This document shows positions 53,358 through 64,000 of a stretch of 64,000 nt of DNA, piece after piece. Origin of the DNA: Pseudopyrenochaeta lycopersici (Eukaryota > Ascomycota > Dothideomycetes > Pleosporales > Pseudopyrenochaetaceae); the NCBI GenBank assembly GCA_003313425.1, contig NHZP01000007.1, forward strand, positions 868,001 through 932,000. Reading direction: 5' to 3'. The stretch's first letter is position 1. Every line of letters begins with the position of its first letter. The translations under genes and the position numbers were made by a program. A model generated the notes under the pieces. It saw nothing but the letters and a program-made list of their open reading frames with translations, did no database searches and was not told the origin of the DNA.

Positions 53358-56300
53358 TCATATAGCTCCGTTATATACGTCTCGCAAAATGGGCCTGCCT
53401 TCAAGTACCCCTCTCTTGCCAGCCAAGAAAACTTTGCCCGGCACCTTCCTCCCTATCTTAATTTGCTCAGGGCTACCACTCGAGTCCCTGCTCCCAATCC
53501 TTCTCTTCGGTGATACACCATTCCCTCTACCCGGTGCTGCAGTGATGTCGCAGAGTGCCTTTCGCTTCTTAGACGGGCTGGGCGTTGGATCGGGACTCTC
53601 CCAATTCCTATTGGCCCGAGATGATGAATATAATGGTTGTCGAGACGGTGTCTTCCCCATTTGTGTTGGTCCTTCATCGAACACATGAGAATCTACCATA
53701 TCAGGTTGAAGATCAAAAACCCATCCCTTTTCGCGACACAAGGCAACCATATCGCGGAGTAACTCGTTCCCTGAAAGCGTCTTTTCACTACCAAGGATGA
53801 CCAATTTTGACCGCGCGCGTGTCAGGGCGACGTTGACACGTCGCCGATCTTTGAGTAGATCACCTACCACGCTGTTCTCATTGCTTCGTGCACAAGATAC
53901 AAGGATGACTTCTTTGTCGCGGCCTTGAAATTTGTCTGCAGTATGCAGTTCCACGCTTGCGGAATTGGAGCCATTTATAATCGGTGCAGCAAGCTCAGAA
54001 GACTGTGTCTGTGTGTATGCGGAGGACAGCGATTGCCGAAGGAGTGCAAGCTGCGAGCGGTAGAAAGCTATGATACCAATTTCGTCGGCAGAAACACCGA
54101 GGCTAAGGAGAGAGAGTGTGAGATGTGTAATGAGGCGCGCCTCAAACGTGTTGGTAATGCGAGGTCCGGACTGGGACTCCAGGTCCATAGAAATGAGATC
54201 CGTATTGATGAATACTACGGGTGAATCAGGCGAGAGGGTGCGAGAAAGCCAGCAACTGACAGATTCTGGTCCATCACAAGCATGCGCCGCACTTGAATGG
54301 AGCTGATGTGGTTTGTAGTGGTGTGCCAGAAGACCATTAGGCCTAGGCAGAGTCAACTTGCGCGAAGCAACGCTAGGCGTGCCGCACTTCAGACGTCCGG
54401 AATAAATGAATGTGTTAGACAGAAGCATGATGTCAGCAGACATACGGTACTGATGCTCCAAGCTGACCACAGCTTGAGGATGAGCTTCGCAGAGAAGCTT
54501 GAACAGTGAGATGTCTAGGCCACCTTCCATTGCGTCTTTATTTTGTACAAGGGGAGGCAGCTGATAATGGTCACCGACCAAGATGAATTTCTGGGCCATG
54601 CGGATAGGACCAAGACAGACTGGAAGTGTAATTTGAGAGGCTTCATCGACGATGCAGTAGTCGAAGACGCGACGACTAAATAGGGGGTGATTAATAGTCA
54701 GGCATGTGGTGGCCACAACGGGTGGCTCCATCCATGATTTCTCTAGTTCTTCCAGGCTGTTCTTAGGCTCTGCACTCAAGGTTGCAAAATCTCGAACTTC
54801 GGGGTGGATCTTAGCAGCCGCTCCCAGACGAAGTATATCGATGTTGTCATCTCGGATCTTGAGCAGGATGTTGTCAACGGCAGTGTGTGTATACGAAGTG
54901 AGCAAGACGCTTTTGCCTTTGGCAACGAGCGTCCGGATGATATGTGCGATAGTGGTCGTCTTTCCCGTTCCTGGCATGCCTAGTACGAGAGCGCACTCTT
55001 TTGCCGACATGACTTTGGCGATAGCGGCCTTTTGATCAGAGTTCATCGACATTTGTGATGCCGTAGGCAGTTCTATCGCGCTCGCTATGGGCTTGAATGA
55101 TGGGGCTCGACCGTCGACAATCAATGCTCGCAGATCATGGGCTTTGTAAACACTATTGTCCATAATCTGAATGAGGTTGTTGCGCGCTGCCGCCATTCCG
55201 TTGCTGAACTCATCCTTATCTAAGCGGTATAGCATTGGCTCTTCGTGAACATCGTCTTCTAGCATGGGTACACCCTCCTTGGTCACCTCCATGATGCCAG
55301 CAAAAGTTTGATTGTTTTGTGCATTGAATCCAGGAAGCTTAGTACGAGTATTGTGTAACCGTCTGTCAACTGCAACAGTGATGCGTCGCTTTCTCACGTT
55401 TGTCACGTACCCGTTGGCAAGGGCAAAGTGGCCTTGCTCATCGGAGACAACGACAGGTTCTCCAACTATGAGTTGCGATTCGGTGAAGGAAAACCCAGGA
55501 TCCGGTCGTTGCTTGATGAATGTGTAGCTGTAGCGGTTGATTTTCTGGCCAGTCTTCTCCTCATGGCCCGATCCGGGCTCAAGGATCACATTTGAGAAAC
55601 AGCGGCCTAGCTTCTCGCGTTCTGTACTAAGCATGGTCCATAACTCCCGTCTAAACTTCATCATATCAGACTCTTCTTTAGTAAGCAGCATGTCCCATTT
55701 CTTCATGAACTCTCGATCGGATGACTTGAGCGGCTTGACAAGTTCGTTATATCGTTCTTTGGCTTTTTTGTTCAGCGGCTCTCCCTTCCCGTCCTCGACT
55801 AAATTGTGGTATAAGAAGCATGGCTCCTGCGCATAGCACTTTTGGCACTTGAAGTCTTCCTTCAAGATCGGCGGTAGTTCGATGCGGTCTCGGACATAAC
55901 ATGCTAATTCATTGCGCTTGATGACCATATGAATGATATCGTTACGAACTGCGGGTATGCGACTAGTGTCGGAGGTTTCGAGGTAATACAATATACCATA
56001 GGCAATATCGACATCTGTTTCTGTTAGTAAAGATGACTTTCCGATGGCATTACAGCGTACCATATCGATTAGACAACAATAGATTGTACAGTGCCGTCTG
56101 AGCAACATGTGAAGCATTTGAGGAGTTCTTGCCCGTTTTGACCTCAAACGGGACAGTCAAGGTCCTCTCGCCCCGATCATCCTGCATCGTGATTTGTACG
56201 GTAGCATCAATATTTCCTTTCAGCCCATACATAGGGGACCAAACATGCTCTTCTACGTCGAGGAGCTTATTAATACTCATGACAGACTGGCGCCCGTTCC

Positions 56301-58478
56301 GCTCCCGAACCACAGCGTCAGCTCGAGGTTCAGCTCGGACGAAAACCTTAGCCCAAGCCTGCAGTTCTGGGAGCTTGCTGCTTAGATGGTCCTTGACCTG
56401 TTCGCATGTAGAGTTTGTTTCAAGAATGGTTTCAAACTTGCTCAGCATGAGTTCGTCGATGGTCTTCAATAGGAATTCAGAATCCCATTGATTCGCTTTC
56501 AAAGCCTCCTGAAACAGTTCATGGAGGAGAGTGCCATAAAGCATTGGTTGATTTGCTCTGCTTGTCGCTTTGACACGATCCTGAAGGACGGCTCTCCGTA
56601 AACAACTGAAGGAATCTGCAACAACTGTTGCAGATATCAAATGGTCCGGATGCAGAATGAGCATATTGTGATGATCATCAATCAGACATTGTCCAGTAGA
56701 CGAAAACTCCCCAATGACGTGTACAAATGAGCCCGGCGTGCAAGGCGTATCGCACCACGCTTGTCGCAGAGTAATTGCTTTGAAAAGCTTGGTCTTCTCT
56801 TCTTCAACTAACAAAACCTACAACATGTCAGATAGACCACAACGAATAAGCACCTTACTCACTTTCTCGGGCATTTGATGGCCACGCTCAGTGGTATATG
56901 AGCTCTCATCTACTCGCTTAATGAGATATCGCTGAATAGCTCTAATATCCTGTTGACTCTTCGAGAGTCAGCATTCCTTCATTCACATGGATGTTGTTGT
57001 GTTTTACGTACAGTATTTGCAGGAGCCTGTGTAGCAGCAACCTCGGCAGCAGCGAATTCATCAGCATCTATATCTTCTCCGAATTCATCCGAATCGTCTT
57101 CTAACAGGTCGATGACGACTGCTGGTGCTACATTGCCTGAAGTTGCACAATTTTCTGTCTCTTCTATTGATACTTGGTGATCGAGTGGAGATTCTACAGC
57201 CCTTGTGTCATAAAAGGATGCCACTTGTTCCAGATCAGCAGCGAAGTCATCCTCGTCATCCATGCCAAACTCGTCGTCACTCTCCTCTTGTTTCGATTGG
57301 ATTGCCTCAGTTGACTGTGCAGGGAGGGGCGGATGTATGGGTTCAGTAGGTATTGTGACGTAGCTTGTTGCTTGGGGGGCTTGTACAGCTTTCTGCGGAG
57401 GTGATATGTCAAGTGCTTCTACCATTTCCGAATCAAAATCATCACCAAATTCGTCTGAAGACCCAGAGAGCCTCGTCGTGTCCTCTTCTGCCATATGCTC
57501 TTCCTCAAAAATCTCATTGTCATCTTGAAAAGTCTCTGATGTCTCCACAGACTGATCTCTAGTGCGCCTGTGTAGGGGAGAGCCTGACAGCGGAACTTGA
57601 CGATCTCCACACTCAGGTAAAGGTGATGAGCTAGACGGTAGCTTTGATGGTGTCCTCGGCTGAGATTTGGACACGCACTCTCTCATCCGTTGGACCATGC
57701 TGGCGAGATTAGGTTTCGCGGGCTGCCCAAGCATTATCCCATCCGAGCTAGGAGCGGCGGAGAAGACGTCCTCAGTCTCTTCCTTGTCCCCCTGGAATAC
57801 ACCATATGTTCTCCTCTTCTTCCTAGTAGACGCAGGGAATTCAACACCACAGCTCGCCCATCGTCGAAGACCGCTGACGCTTCCGGCGGCAGCAGCAGAC
57901 CTAGGCGACGACTCATTGATGAGATGTGCGAAGGCCACAGTTTTGTTGGCGCTTGGTGTTCCCTTGTTGCTTGTGTAACGACTCCACAGTTCCATAGCGG
58001 GGTCCGCTTGTGGCGTTGTGATATCGATCTTGGCCGAATCGAGTCTGACGTCCTCTTGCGACGGGGCAACGGGTGATGAACTTCGAGCGCGCTTCTTGTT
58101 CTTCCGTGGTAAGGGGGTATTGACTGGTTGCGATCCACGCCAGATCAATTGTTCTTCTGGCGAGACGATGGGCTTCGGCGCATGCCTGGAGGAGTCGTCG
58201 ACATTGCCAACCAGGTCTGCCAGCGGCAGCCTTGTTGTTGCCGGGGTCGAGGGAGGCGGGCAACTTGTGGTTGTCGGTGGGTTAGGGGTTTTGTTGAGAT
58301 TTCCTACATCCTTCATGACCTTGGATGCCTTGGGCGTCTCGCTGGACTTGGGTGTCTTGTCCAGGACGGCGGGTAGGTTCTCCTTCTCGGCCTCGCGTGC
58401 CTTTGCAGATTCGCCTGTGGGTGCGCCCTCAATGAACTGAAAGGCCTTGAGCTTCGTCCGTGTTTGCGTGGACGGCAT
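53358..58478 (-). CDS. dna2: DNA replication ATP-dependent helicase/nuclease DNA2
   Basis: Nuclear helicase-nuclease for Okazaki flap processing and double-strand-break resection. Exons 58478-57012, 56949-56863, 56817-56061 and 56014-53358 (introns 62, 45 and 46 nt) give 1655 aa. The N-terminal ~490 residues are low-complexity and acidic, with an early basic MPSTQTRTKLKAFQF. RecB-type nuclease: FSCLRRAVLQDR (first Fe-S Cys, about 585), YGTLLHELFQEAL, VPFEVKTGKNSSNASHVAQT (about 740), and C-x2-C-x5-C (CQKCYAQEPC, about 824). SF1 helicase: GMPGTGKTTT (about 1114), VDEASQI (about 1224), VGDHYQLPP, LEHQYRMS, TADKFQGRDKEVI (about 1461) and NVALTRARSKLVILG. The C-terminal Ser/Pro/Arg-rich tail (about 160 residues) is longer than in yeast. 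Start chosen at 58478; ATG 58577 would add 33 residues. Confidence 0.95.
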
Positions 58479-58721
58479 GATGGGTGGACCAGTCACCACC
58501 TGCCGCGCCGGCGGGGCAGGATGGTTATTGTGGTGAGCAAAGGGAGCGTTGCGTGGGCGGTGCCATTGACCTCTCAAAGGCTAGGGAAGCAGACAGTGAG
58601 CACGGTTACTCTGGTAAGACTGGAGCGCTCAAGGTACCTTTGGCTTCGGATCTTGATCAAAAAAGGACTTCTGGCGCGTCGACATAGCGATGGATGGGCA
58701 GCAAGTTGACGCGGGCGAAAG

Positions 58722-58727
58722 ACGCGT
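58722..58727. promoter_or_regulatory. MCB (ACGCGT) element upstream of DNA2
   Basis: A perfect ACGCGT lies 244 bp upstream of the DNA2 ATG, with GACGCGGGCG immediately before it and GGCGCGTCGAC about 50 bp nearer the gene. MBF binds ACGCGT in G1/S genes, which suits a replication nuclease. Confidence 0.5.
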
Positions 58728-58780
58728 CGTGGGGGCCGTGTCTGATTGGCTGAGCTCAAACCCCGGCGAGAACACACTGT

Positions 58781-58823
58781 CACGTGAGGATGATCCGCAC
58801 TCTCTCACGTGACGGTGATCCGC
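58781..58823. promoter_or_regulatory. Tandem repeat of CACGTGA..GATCCGC (period 25 bp)
   Basis: Two copies of an 18-bp word, CACGTGAGGATGATCCGC (58781-58798) and CACGTGACGGTGATCCGC (58806-58823), differ at two positions. Each holds a palindromic E-box (CACGTG) and a GATCCGC half. The pair sits about 305 bp from the DNA2 ATG and 405 bp from the carrier ATG, and looks like a binding array for a class B bHLH factor with a partner. Confidence 0.65.
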
Positions 58824-59228
58824 TCGAGCCAGGCGATATCGGATAGCAGGGCTCAACACCGATGATGTGGACCTGAGATGCGGCTAATTGATTGTGACAG
58901 CTGCACACCGAGGAAGTCACCGAAGTGACAGCACTTGGCACATCACTATGTCATAGGGCTCTTTTCGAGTCGGTTTCTTTTCGTGTGCGCTCCCTCGGAT
59001 TGCCGTCGGAAACTAAGACGGGCTAAGAGGAGCTTGCTTTTGTCGCGCAGAGCTTTATCGGTTCGAGAACAGGGAGCTCGGGGCGCGGATCTAGTCGGCT
59101 TTTGGAGATCCATCCCACGCTCTTTCCCCAGATCTTGCGCCGGCGGTGAATCACTCGTTTAACCACCACCCTTTCTCTCCGCCCGTCTTCCACTTCCTCT
59201 CCTCTCCCCTCAACATATCGCCAGCAAC

Positions 59229-60610
59229 ATGTCGTCCGCCGATGCGAAGCCCCTGCCCTTCATCTACCAGTTCGCGGCCGGTAAGTCAATTGCGCACAAT
59301 CTGCCTAGCTCCGATGCGATCGCTCTCAGTAAAGTTTCTGAGCTCCACAAAATAACCAATGCCGCCCATGGTCACCTCATCCCTTCGGCAAGCCGCCATA
59401 CAGAGCGGAATTGCGCATAGGAACATGCGAACAAGTGCTGACCATGTCCAGGTGCCGTGGCTGGTGTGTCGGAAGTGAGTGCGCGCATTTCGATTGCGGA
59501 GCTTATGTGAGGTCTGTTGATGCTAATGTCATGTGTGCACACAGATCCTGATCATGTATGTCTTCTCCACTTCCCGCAAAGTCCGGAAACTTTGAGCTAA
59601 TTCGGCCCTTTAGGTACCCCTTGGATGTCGTCAAGACCCGAGTGTAAGCGACCGAACGCATTTGACCGCCCCCAACCACATCTAACACTCGACAGACAAC
59701 TTCAGACAGGAAAGGCCACTGGTGAGGAGGGCTACAATGGCATGGTCGACTGCTTCAGGAAGATCATCAAGCATGAAGGGTATGCTGGACACCCCATACA
59801 GCCTTAAGGGCAATGGACCGTGTTGACATCTGGCAGCGCATCAAGACTCTACCGCGGTATCTCCGCTCCCATTCTGATGGAAGCCCCAAAGAGGTGAGTG
59901 CACAGCGTTCCAAGTATGCTCCACTCCTCATACATCTGTTTCTGACGCGACCAAGGGCAACCAAATTCGCAGCCAATGACTCTTGGGGCACCTTCTATCG
60001 CAACCTCTTTGGCGTATCCAAGATGAACCAGTCCTTGTCAATTCTCACTGGTGCTACCGCAGGCGCAACCGAAGCCTTTGTTGTCGTCCCCTTCGAGCTC
60101 GTCAAGATCCGGTTGCAGGACAAAGCCCAATCTCACAAGTACAACGGCATGATTGACTGCGTTTCCAAGATCATCAAGCAAGAAGGCCCACTCACCCTTT
60201 ACCAGGGTCTTGAGTCGACAATGTGGCGACACATCCTTTGGAACGCGGGCTACTTTGGCTGCATCTTCCAGGTCCGCGCTCTCTTGCCCGCAGCTGCCGA
60301 TAAGAAGGGCCAGATCACGAATGATCTCATGTCCGGTGCTATTGGTGGCACTGTCGGTACCATCTTGAACACACCCATGGACGTTGCAAAGTCACGTATC
60401 CAAAACTCTACCAAGGTCGCAGGCACCGTGCCCAAATACAACTGGGCATGGCCTGCGCTCGGTACGATCATGAAGGAGGAGGGATTCGGCGCACTTTACA
60501 AGGGCTTCCTGCCCAAGGTTCTGAGACTAGGTCCAGGAGGCGGTATCCTGCTTGTCGTCTTCACCGGTGTCATGGACTTCTTCCGCAAGATTCGCGATGA
60601 GAAGCATTAA
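59229..60610 (+). CDS. Mitochondrial 2-oxodicarboxylate carrier (ODC1/ODC2 type)
   Basis: Inner-membrane mitochondrial carrier exchanging 2-oxoadipate/2-oxoglutarate; links lysine metabolism and the TCA cycle. Exons 59229-59280, 59452-59474, 59545-59555, 59614-59643, 59696-59779, 59837-59893 and 59956-60610 give 303 aa with consistent phase. Three Solcar repeats are seen with P-x-[DE]-x-x-[KR]: YPLDVVKTRVQLQTGKA, PFELVKIRLQDKAQSHKYNG and TPMDVAKSRIQNST. The start MSSADAKPLPFIYQFAAGAV is typical. The first Solcar motif is assembled from four small exons, including one of 11 nt (ATCCTGATCAT, coding ILI-M), and the 171-nt first intron is long. The C-terminal 218 residues are one exon. Divergent from DNA2, with a shared upstream region. 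Confidence 0.93.
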
Positions 60611-61676
60611 ATTCTTGGGTCGAACGCGTCGAAAATCCGGGGGCCGGCGTTTAGATTTATTCTCTTCCAGCATCATAAGGACAGAACATGGTTTGGGCGA
60701 TAGACTGTACAACCTGTACCCACTTTGCTCCACCACCCGAGCAGGGCCAAATAGCACACTCTTCAAAATATCATTGGTTACTTGTATTTTCAGCATTTCC
60801 ATGTCATTTCTTGACCCTACTATCTGGTCCAGTAGTAGAGTAGCGATATGATCTTGTTTGGGGTTGGTGTCGCGCCACCAATTGCATGCTTCACATCTGG
60901 TCCAATATATGCATGACCGTGCCTCCTAAAACAAGGGACTATTTCAAATTTTAGCCCCCTGTAAACACGATTAAGTTTAAGCCTTGTGCACAACATACCT
61001 TGTTCACATCCGCAGCCCTACCCACATTTCACTCCACATCCCCGATTCTCACAGGAACGTTTCTAAGCACACATTCACACAGTCACACAGCAATCACGGA
61101 ACAAGTTTTATGGGCGAATATTTAACAGGCCCCCCAAGTATAGGGGGCAATCGTTGCTTGTATACCCACCTCATATGCGAGGCAAGGACGTGAAGAGACA
61201 CACCGAAGTGATAGTGCTATGAATAAACGCCCAGAGATCATAGGGCAAAACAAACAACAGAACTCCATCGCTAATGCAAAAACGCCGTCCAGAATGCCAT
61301 AGCGCGAGGCTTTGATATACGTTATGAAAGAGGATCCATAGGAACGATAAAGGAGAAATCCTCCACTCTGGTCCCATGAAACGCTAGAGGGATAGTGGAG
61401 GCGCGCGATTAACATTACACAGGAGAACGGCACAAATTGTGGGGGTCTAGGAAGGGTAATCCATCTTTACAGCGACGAGGGATTGCACTGTCGGAACGAA
61501 CAAAGGGGAGTGACTTATCGAAGACAGGCTGGGAACGGCGAAACGAACATCGGCATGGACCTCGTGCTGTAGGATGCAGATCGAGTTAGGGAGATGCGCC
61601 GAGCCACTTTCAACGACGCAAAGACAAATCAGCAATCAACAACTACTTATTTTGGTAGTAATGATGCTAAGGGGAA
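60611..61676. other. Intergenic between convergent carrier and MAPKKK genes
   Basis: 3' flanks of both genes. No gene, repeat or RNA structure recognised. Confidence 0.55.
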
Positions 61677-64000
61677 TTAGCCATAGGCGGAATTTTGCCT
61701 ACTGCTCGATGGCGTATTTCCAGTCGAGCTATTACTGGTCGTATCGCTGGGTGTCTGCGGCTCAAGGCTCAACTGCGCACGAAGCGTCATGATCCACTCA
61801 TGTTGCAGCAACTCGACTGCACTCGCACGCTTGGCCGGATCGCGCTCAAAGCACTTCATCAAAAAGTCGATGCCTTGTTCGCTGAGCTGATCTTTGGCTG
61901 GGAGTTGCGGTGGGTCACCCTGGGCGATGTGGTACATGATAGCCCACTCATTGTCCATGGATGCCCAGGGACGGCGACCCGTAGCCATCTCAAGGATTAC
62001 GCAGCCTAGAGACCACACATCGACGGCACCGTGACGGCCAGTGCTGCCGCCCCGGATCACTTCGGGAGACATATACATGGGTGTCCCGGTCATGGACCGC
62101 TGGCGCCCTTGACGTGTCGCAGTATGATCGGCTGCGATGGTTCTGCCCTGGCGTGCGATGAGTTTCGCGGCACCGAAATCGACATATTTGATGACACCGT
62201 TGTGGTCAAGCAGGATGTCTTGAACATGTTAGTGATGCGCTTGTAGAATAAAGGGAGTAAAAAAAGACTTACTCTCGGGTTTGATGTCACGGTGCACGAC
62301 ACCAGCGTCGTGAAGATACGCGAGACCCTCCAACATCTGTAGAGCGTAGACCATGATAACTGTCTCGTCTTCGATTCGTCCATGCTCGAGCAGTCCGGCT
62401 AGCGAGCCACCGGAGCAGTACTCCATGAAGATATATACCTTGTCTCGATGTGGCTCGATACCGTAGTAGGACACGATGTTCGGGTGATCTAAGACCTGGA
62501 GAACGCCCATCTCATCTCTGATTTGAGCAACGATAGTAGGAATGAGCTGAGGATCCTGCAAGCGGATCTCCTTGACAGCCATCAAATGTCCAGAGTCGAG
62601 ATTCATCGCAGCATATACAGAACCAAATGTGCCACCACCGACAAACTGGCCCTGCTGCCATCTGAGAGTGACGTTGGTCGCGGATGAGGACAGGTAGGTG
62701 AGTGCTCGATCAGCTTCATTAGAGTCCTCCAACACTCTACCAAGAGCTTGACGCTCAGCCTCCTTCTCTTTCCTGAACGAGTCAATCTCTTCAAGCCTCT
62801 GCATCCACTGCATTTGAGTCAACTCGATCGACTCCTCATCGTCCTTGGAGTTCTTGGGATCTAAAAGGCTTTTTCCGGCGACAGCGTTCAAGCGCTGTCT
62901 CTCGGCCTGAGCAGCAATGGTGGACCTTGCTCCCATGATGTCGAAGTGCGAAATGAGAACCGACATACACCCAGCTACTTTGAGTCGCAGTTGTGAATAC
63001 TCCCCATCGCTTATCGACAAGATGTTTTGGCCGCGAGTCATCATCATAGCGAATTCCAGCGCAACGACAGCCCATCGGAAAGTCTTGCGGTCTGAAGCAA
63101 TACAATCGTCACAAATGAAGCTGACCCAGTCCAGTGCCAAACGGGTTAACTTGATATTGTTCATGGCTCGGCGGTTGTAGTCCATATAAAGTACGGAACG
63201 TTGGCCAAACTCGGTGGCGAAAGCGAAGCAGGTTTGGATGAGATCTTGGCAGTCAAGTCCAACGGTTTGCTTACGAACAATTTCGACACTGTCCATGATA
63301 GTGTTTGAAAGCTTATATGCGGTCTTCTTGATCTTTTGCAGTTCTTGGTTAACGCGGGGAAGGTTGGCCCTCTGGTCGATCAACGTGTTCAACTCAATGC
63401 CAACAGCCTGTAGGAACGAGACGTTAGCATTCGCAAGTCGCTGTTGAGAGCCGTCTGCAACCAAGCGCAAGCGGCCAGGCTTCAAGTCCAAGTGAGGTTC
63501 GCGGACGTCGGCTGACATCTTCTGGGATGGTCCAGCCCAGTAAAGAGCCTGTTCTGGCCTGAGGATCAAGACATATGGGTTGGAGGGATCTTCTGGGCCT
63601 TCTTCCGCATGATAGCACGTTGTGAGGAGAGATTGAATATCCTTAGGACGGTCTAACAGCGTCGGTGATGCGATGATATACACGCCTACGTTATTACCAC
63701 CACTGGTTTCAACAAGGAAGTGCCCGGTGGCGACCAGCGAATCGTACAAGTCGCTCAGCTGTTCCTCGTCCAAGTCAATATGGTTGATGTTGTATTCGGT
63801 GCAATTCTCGAATCGTTGTGTCAAAATTCTGGAGAAACGGAAGAGCTTACGTTGCCGAACACGGACAGAATCCAGTATTTGCTTGTAGCGCTTTTCCATT
63901 TCAGATCCAGTGAGTTCATCTGGACGACGTTGCAACTCCTTTTCGAAATGAGCACTGAGGCGTGTGAGCGATTTGGATGTGAGGACACTGAATTGCTCTG
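61677..64000 (-). CDS. ssk2: SSK2/SSK22-type MAP kinase kinase kinase, C-terminal part
   Basis: MAPKKK of the HOG osmotic-stress cascade (acts on Pbs2; activated by the Ssk1 response regulator). The gene enters from beyond base 64000; exons >64000-62273 and 62218-61677 (54-nt intron) give about 755 visible residues. The upstream half is the conserved Ssk2-specific region (SVLTSKSLTRLSAHFEKELQ, KRYKQILDSVRVRQRKLFRF). Kinase domain: GQFVGGGTFGSVYAA, MAVKEIRL (Lys), EYCSGGSLAGLLEHG, HRDIKPEN (Asn created by the splice), VDFGAAK, GTPMYMSPEVIRGG and DVWSLGCVILEMATG. A Ser/Thr/Asn-rich tail ends RQNSAYG. All catalytic residues are present. The start and the N-terminal autoinhibitory/Ssk1-binding region lie outside the window. 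Confidence 0.94.

Larger units (their letters stand above)
58479..59228. other. Divergent intergenic region DNA2 / oxodicarboxylate carrier
   Basis: Holds an ACGCGT element and a tandem CACGTG repeat (listed separately). A pyrimidine-rich stretch at 59162-59228 precedes the carrier ATG. Confidence 0.6.

Noticed and set aside
1..64000. CRISPR arrays, rRNA genes, intact transposons
   Set aside because: No regular spaced repeats, no rRNA-like blocks, and no transposase, reverse transcriptase or paired terminal repeats were found by eye.

Overview
This window is nuclear DNA of a filamentous ascomycete, most likely a dothideomycete (Pleosporales-like; the order is inference). Support: short spliceosomal introns (mostly 44-90 nt, GT..AG, CTAAC/CTGAC-type branch sites), scattered housekeeping genes on both strands without operons, a tRNA-Pro with a short intron, and fungus-specific families (rhodopsin-domain membrane protein, Ste11/FMF-1-like HMG protein, GH131 glucanase, HOG-pathway MAPKKK). 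Exon joins were made by eye from splice consensus, phase and family conservation; no transcript was available.

Layout. 1-2804 (+): C-terminal part of the chromatin remodeler CHD1. 3726-6173 (+): endopolyphosphatase PPN1. 7620-9512 (+): CorA-like membrane protein. 10979-12741 (+): eight-exon rhodopsin-domain membrane protein. 13448-14218 (+): small four-helix membrane protein. 14808-16168 (-): C2H2 zinc-finger protein. 16691-17852 (-): aldo/keto reductase. 18634-19684 (-): alkaline ceramidase. 20056-20144 (-): tRNA-Pro(AGG). 21638-23558 (+): MFS sugar transporter. 23559-29131: gene-poor block of 5.6 kb with one decayed unrecognised coding relic. 29132-30796 (+): Ste11/FMF-1-like HMG-box factor. 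31615-32329 (+): GINS subunit PSF1. 33291-36746 (-) and 37006-39375 (+): PRP5 and ERB1 from a shared 259-bp promoter. 40231-41577 (+): class B bHLH factor. 43172-45072 (+): DHA1-type MFS exporter. 45297-46103 (-): NmrA-like Rossmann protein. 47230-48454 (-): secreted GH131 glucanase. 49928-50437 (+): cupin lacking a clear start. 52188-53267 (+): AIM9-like kinase cut off before its catalytic loop. 53358-58478 (-): DNA2 helicase/nuclease. 59229-60610 (+): mitochondrial oxodicarboxylate carrier. 61677-64000 (-): C-terminal part of an SSK2-type MAPKKK running off the window.

Functional threads. Two replication genes (PSF1, DNA2) carry MCB-like CGCG elements upstream. PRP5/ERB1 pairs a splicing gene with a ribosome-biogenesis gene, and an RRPE-like A/T block lies on the ERB1 side. 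The bHLH factor has the His-Glu-Arg residues that read CACGTG; a tandem CACGTG repeat sits between DNA2 and the carrier gene. I see no biosynthetic cluster, CRISPR array, intact transposon, rRNA gene or clearly new multi-gene system. The most unusual material is in gene architecture (11- and 13-nt microexons, a stop-free 48-nt intron inside the bHLH helix 2, overlapping start codons) and in the decayed loci.
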